In this document: positions 1-5,086 of the stretch, one piece after another
How the letters are laid out: every line of letters starts with the position of its first letter
Position numbering within the stretch: the first letter of the stretch is position 1
Source of the DNA: JBNGOQ01 sp050589645
GTDB taxonomy: Bacteria; Bacteroidota; Bacteroidia; Flavobacteriales; Flavobacteriaceae
Direction: 5' to 3'
DNA: 5,086 bases
Assembly (NCBI RefSeq): GCF_050589645.1
Contig: NZ_JBNGOQ010000007.1
Span: forward strand, 1 to 5,086
Notes under the pieces: model-generated
Databases searched by the model: none
What the model saw: the letters and a program-made list of their open reading frames with translations, nothing else
What the model was told of the DNA's origin: nothing
Position numbers and translations under genes: made by a program

Positions 1-1317
<1,317 letters not shown>

Positions 1318-1343
1318 CTAGAGCGGTCCCTTCGGGGGCCGGA
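1318..1343 (+). other. 16S 3' trailer hairpin with C(UUCG)G cap
   Basis: Directly after the mature 16S end, 1324-1330 pairs with 1335-1341 (7 bp, one U-G) around the exceptionally stable UUCG loop at 1331-1334. No T-run follows at once, so it is not a classic terminator. It more likely shapes or protects the 16S 3' trailer during precursor processing. Its flanks, CTAG before and CCGGA after, recur around the hairpin that follows 23S. The structure is read from the sequence; the role is inferred. Confidence 0.75.
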
Positions 1344-1448
1344 CAAGAGGCCCTTGGGCCCTTGGTCCCGTGCACTTTTGGGAAGCTTTTTTTTTTTTGT
1401 CGTTGTTGTCGGTCCAATTTTTTTATATATAAGATCTATTTTGAGCAC
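1344..1448 (+). other. 16S-tRNA-Ile spacer: bulged hairpin then T12 and AT-rich tract
   Basis: The first part folds as a hairpin: 1344-1352 pairs with 1357-1364 (8 bp, A1348 bulged) around the loop CTTG. A run of 12 T follows at 1387-1398, then a second T-run (7 T) and TATATATA at about 1420-1430, and an AAGATCT at 1431-1437 that also occurs on both sides of 23S. The AT-rich stretch stands out from the GC-rich surroundings. The hairpin ends 22 nt before the T12 run, too far for an ordinary intrinsic terminator. No tRNA or coding region is visible here. The 3' arm of the 16S processing stem should lie somewhere in this spacer, but its 5' partner is outside the window. Confidence 0.7.
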
Positions 1449-1522
1449 AGTCCCGTAGCTCAGCTGGTTAGAGCGCTACACTGATAATGTAGAGGTCGGC
1501 AGTTCGAGTCTGCCCGGGACTA
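1449..1522 (+). tRNA. trnI: tRNA-Ile, anticodon GAT
   Basis: This tRNA delivers isoleucine to AUC and AUU codons. A full 74-nt cloverleaf can be drawn. The acceptor AGTCCCG (1449-1455) pairs with CGGGACT (1515-1521), with discriminator A1522. The D stem is GCTC/GAGC. The anticodon stem CTACA/TGTAG encloses loop CTGATAA, with GAT at 1483-1485. The variable loop is AGGTC, and the T stem GGCAG/CTGCC carries TTCGAGT. The bases after the discriminator are CAAG, so CCA is not encoded and must be added by CCA-transferase. Its place between 16S and 23S is the usual one for this gene. Confidence 0.98.
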
Positions 1523-1637
1523 CAAGATGGGAAGTTCATTGATTTGGAACATTGGAAATTCTGGAGGTTGAGTTGCACGTTATCGTGGACCGTTTGGGAC
1601 TGTTGGCCGATAACTGTCGGCCGGCCACTGAAAAAAC
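1523..1637 (+). other. tRNA-Ile to tRNA-Ala spacer
   Basis: This spacer of about 115 nt has no gene. It holds a boxA-like GTTCATTGA at 1534-1542, annotated separately, the 10-mer TTGGAAATTC at 1552-1561 that recurs after 23S (4820-4829), and a hairpin at 1602-1625. The hairpin stem is 1602-1610 with 1617-1625, 9 bp including two U-G pairs, with loop TAACTG. It ends 12 nt before tRNA-Ala. The hairpin may help present the tRNA-Ala 5' end for RNase P or another nuclease, which is inference only. Confidence 0.65.
1534..1550 (+). promoter_or_regulatory. boxA-like antitermination motif, copy 1
   Basis: GTTCATTGA followed by TTTGGAAC resembles the boxA element (E. coli rrn boxA is TGCTCTTTAACA) bound by the NusB/NusE antitermination proteins. 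A second copy with the same nine bases lies before 23S at 1842. Bacteroidota rRNA operons, as I remember them, often carry a TTCTTTGA-type motif in leader and spacer, which supports the reading. No protein binding can be shown from sequence alone. Confidence 0.4.
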
Positions 1638-1714
1638 GGGGGATTAGCTCAGCTGGCTAGAGCGCCTGCCTTGCACGCAGGAGGTCATCGGTTCGACTCC
1701 GATATTCTCCACCA
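1638..1714 (+). tRNA. trnA: tRNA-Ala, anticodon TGC, with encoded CCA
   Basis: This tRNA delivers alanine, reading GCA and other GCN codons by wobble. The cloverleaf has acceptor GGGGGAT (1638-1644) pairing with ATTCTCC (1704-1710). The third pair is G3-U70 (G1640-T1708), the classic identity element for alanyl-tRNA synthetase. The D stem is GCTC/GAGC. The anticodon stem CCTGC/GCAGG encloses loop CTTGCAC, with TGC at 1672-1674. The T stem ATCGG/CCGAT carries TTCGACT. The discriminator A1711 is followed by an encoded CCA (1712-1714), unlike the neighbouring tRNA-Ile. Confidence 0.98.
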
Positions 1715-1758
1715 ACGCCCACCATGGCGCGCTCCGATGGACAAGGTCCATATGTGAA

Positions 1759-1777
1759 GGGGGCGAATGGGGGCGAA
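1759..1777 (+). repeat. Tandem 9-mer GGGGGCGAA x2
   Basis: GGGGGCGAA occurs at 1759-1767 and again at 1769-1777, separated by a single T, so the period is 10. It is seen directly. It may be a small slippage duplication in a fast-evolving spacer. No function is suggested. Confidence 0.85.
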
Positions 1778-1841
1778 CGATTTAGGCAAGGGGCCTGTTG
1801 CAGGCAATTAGGGATAATTGTCCGTTGCGGCCCGCCACAAC

Positions 1842-1895
1842 GTTCATTGACATATTGGGACAGAGCGCGTACGGTATCGGATACCGTGCGTCTCT
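1842..1895 (+). promoter_or_regulatory. boxA-like motif plus strong hairpin ahead of 23S (nut-like)
   Basis: GTTCATTGACATATTGG at 1842-1858 shares GTTCATTGA with the motif at 1534. Three bases later a long hairpin begins: 1862-1877 pairs with 1881-1895 (15 pairs with a few G-U, one bulged C1866, 3-nt loop CGG). A boxA beside a stem-loop is the general plan of nut-type antitermination sites, recognised by Nus factors on the nascent RNA. In E. coli rrn operons boxA also recurs in the 16S-23S spacer. The assignment rests on motif likeness and position; the hairpin could instead be a processing or folding element. Confidence 0.5.
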
Positions 1896-1931
1896 AACAT
1901 ACGAAAGTAAAGTAGTACGAACAATAGAATA

Positions 1932-1939
1932 CAAGATCT
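1932..1939 (+). other. 23S processing stem, 5' arm
   Basis: CAAGATCT here is the exact reverse complement of AGATCTTG at 4815-4822, on the far side of 23S. It lies immediately outside the terminal helix of 23S (1940-1949 with 4778-4786), so together they extend the base of the 23S domain into a precursor stem. Such stems are normally cut by RNase III-type enzymes. The core AGATCT is itself palindromic, so some complementarity is automatic; the added C/G and A/T pairs and the exact placement make the pairing convincing. Confidence 0.7.
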
Positions 1940-4786
<2,847 letters not shown>

Positions 4787-4787
4787 G

Positions 4788-4814
4788 CTAGCGCCCCCTT
4801 CGGGGGGCGCCGGA
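4788..4814 (+). other. 23S 3' trailer hairpin with C(UUCG)G cap
   Basis: A perfect 8-bp GC-only stem, GCGCCCCC (4791-4798) with GGGGGCGC (4803-4810), is closed by UUCG (4799-4802). It begins two bases after the 23S helix 1 strand ends and stops just before the 3' arm of the processing stem (4815-4822), so it sits inside the three-way junction at the base of the 23S precursor. No T-tract follows, so it should not terminate transcription. Flanking CTAG (4788-4791) and CCGGA (4810-4814) match those around the 16S trailer hairpin. Likely role: folding or nuclease control of the trailer. Confidence 0.75.
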
Positions 4815-4822
4815 AGATCTTG
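4815..4822 (+). other. 23S processing stem, 3' arm
   Basis: AGATCTTG is the exact complement of the 5' arm at 1932-1939. Together they form an 8-bp precursor stem outside mature 23S, the expected site of the first endonucleolytic cut that frees pre-23S. On this side a UUCG hairpin is inserted between the arm and mature 23S; on the 5' side the arm abuts mature 23S directly. Confidence 0.7.
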
Positions 4823-4921
4823 GAAATTCCATTGCCGTACGGCACTTTGATTCGTATGTAAGCGATAAACGCGCACTGTCCCTTTGTGTCAACGATATTC
4901 GCCCGCGAGGGCAACAAGGCC
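4823..4921 (+). other. 23S-5S spacer
   Basis: About 100 nt without a gene or tRNA. It contains a 12-nt palindrome TGCCGTACGGCA at 4833-4844, followed by CTTTGA (a weak boxA-like fragment), and a small hairpin GCCC(GCGA)GGGC at 4901-4912 with a GNRA tetraloop just ahead of 5S. A second palindrome, CAAGGCCTTG (4915-4924), straddles the proposed 5S start. The 4901-4912 hairpin may mark the 5S 5' processing region, which is inference. Confidence 0.6.
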
Positions 4922-5031
4922 TTGGGTGGCCATGGCGACGGGGCCCACCCCTTACCATTCCGAACAGGGAAGTTAAGCCCGTCTGCGCCGATGGTACTGC
5001 CTCACCAGGTGGGAGAGTAGGCCGCCGCCTT
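4922..5031 (+). rRNA. rrf: 5S ribosomal RNA
   Basis: This is the small RNA of the large subunit's central protuberance. Family landmarks are clear: CGACGGGGCCCACC near 4936, CCATTCCGAACAGGGAAGTTAAGCCC at about 4955-4980, GCGCCGATGGTACTGC near 4985 and GGTGGGAGAGTAGG near 5008. The length is about 110 nt, normal for Bacteroidota. Helix I is GGTGG (4925-4929) with CCGCC (5025-5029) plus G4924-U5030. Beyond that the ends do not pair (TT opposite TT), so the exact termini are uncertain by several bases. An alternative fold pairs GGTGGCC with GGCCGCC (5020-5026) and upstream AAGGC (4916-4920) with GCCTT (5027-5031). Confidence 0.93.
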
Positions 5032-5037
5032 TTTTCG

Positions 5038-5073
5038 AAGTCCCCTACAGTTTACTGTGGGGGACTTTTTTTT
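5038..5073 (+). terminator. Rho-independent terminator of the rRNA operon
   Basis: A 12-bp stem, 5039-5050 with 5055-5066 (one U-G, otherwise Watson-Crick, A5038-T5067 can extend it), has loop TTTA and runs straight into eight T (5066-5073). It begins about 7 nt after 5S, so it ends the rRNA transcript. A second run of seven T (5080-5086) follows at the window edge and may act as a back-up release tract. No tRNA lies between 5S and the terminator. Confidence 0.93.
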
Positions 5074-5086
5074 GTGCCCTTTTTTT

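Larger units (their letters stand above)
1715..1931 (+). other. tRNA-Ala to 23S spacer, structured
   Basis: The spacer between tRNA-Ala and the 23S processing stem has no gene but several signals. A perfect hairpin at 1737-1751 has stem ATGGAC/GTCCAT and loop AAG. A direct repeat GGGGGCGAA occurs at 1759-1767 and 1769-1777. A hairpin at 1803-1822 has stem CAATTA/TAATTG plus two outer pairs and loop GGGA; it could be enclosed by an outer GGGCC (1791-1795)/GGCCC (1829-1833) stem. The boxA-like motif (1842-1858) and the long hairpin (1862-1895) are annotated separately. From 1896 to 1931 the sequence is A-rich and looks unpaired, which is typical just ahead of a 23S processing stem. Confidence 0.7.

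Noticed and set aside
1344..1398. Intrinsic terminator between 16S and tRNA-Ile
   Set aside because: The hairpin ends 22 nt before the T12 run, whereas an intrinsic terminator needs the T-run directly after the stem. Termination here would also silence 23S and 5S.
1399..1448. Internal Bacteroidota-type promoter (TTG and TAnnTTTG) in the AT-rich spacer
   Set aside because: The nearest match, TATTTTG near 1438, lacks one spacer base of the -7 consensus, and no convincing upstream TTG at the right spacing was found.

Overview
This window is one nearly complete ribosomal RNA operon read on the + strand. It contains no protein-coding gene that I can support. The order is 16S rRNA (5' end cut off by the window), tRNA-Ile(GAU), tRNA-Ala(UGC), 23S rRNA, 5S rRNA and an intrinsic terminator: the usual bacterial rrs-ileT-alaT-rrl-rrf layout.

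The organism looks like a member of Bacteroidota, class Flavobacteriia, probably family Flavobacteriaceae. I base this on remembered family-typical 16S stretches: the AATATGTAGTGTAGCGGTG block near 463, the ACGATGGATACTAGCTGT block near 605, and the GGCTGGAACACCTCC tail. Genus is not secure. The GC-rich variable helices suggest one of the higher-GC lineages, but that is only an impression.

Layout. Bases 1-1317 are 16S from roughly E. coli position 200 to the 3' end, so about 200 nt of 16S, the leader and the promoters lie outside the window. Bases 1318-1448 are a spacer with a UUCG-capped hairpin, a second hairpin and a T12/AT-rich tract. tRNA-Ile is at 1449-1522 without an encoded CCA. tRNA-Ala is at 1638-1714 with an encoded CCA and the G3-U70 identity pair. 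Bases 1715-1939 are a spacer with a tandem 9-mer, several hairpins and a boxA-like motif followed by a strong hairpin. 23S is at about 1940-4786 and looks intact, with no intervening sequence. Bases 4787-4921 are a spacer with a second UUCG-capped hairpin. 5S is at about 4922-5031. A strong rho-independent terminator lies at 5038-5073.

The parts act as one transcription unit. Transcription starts upstream of the window, continues through the structured spacers (probably with antitermination help from boxA-like sites), and stops after 5S. The precursor is then cut at double-stranded processing stems. For 23S both arms of that stem are visible, 2.9 kb apart. I found no undescribed system. The most notable points are the matched UUCG trailer hairpins after 16S and 23S, the boxA-plus-hairpin element before 23S, the A2057-U2611 pair in the macrolide site, and an unusually weak helix I in 5S.
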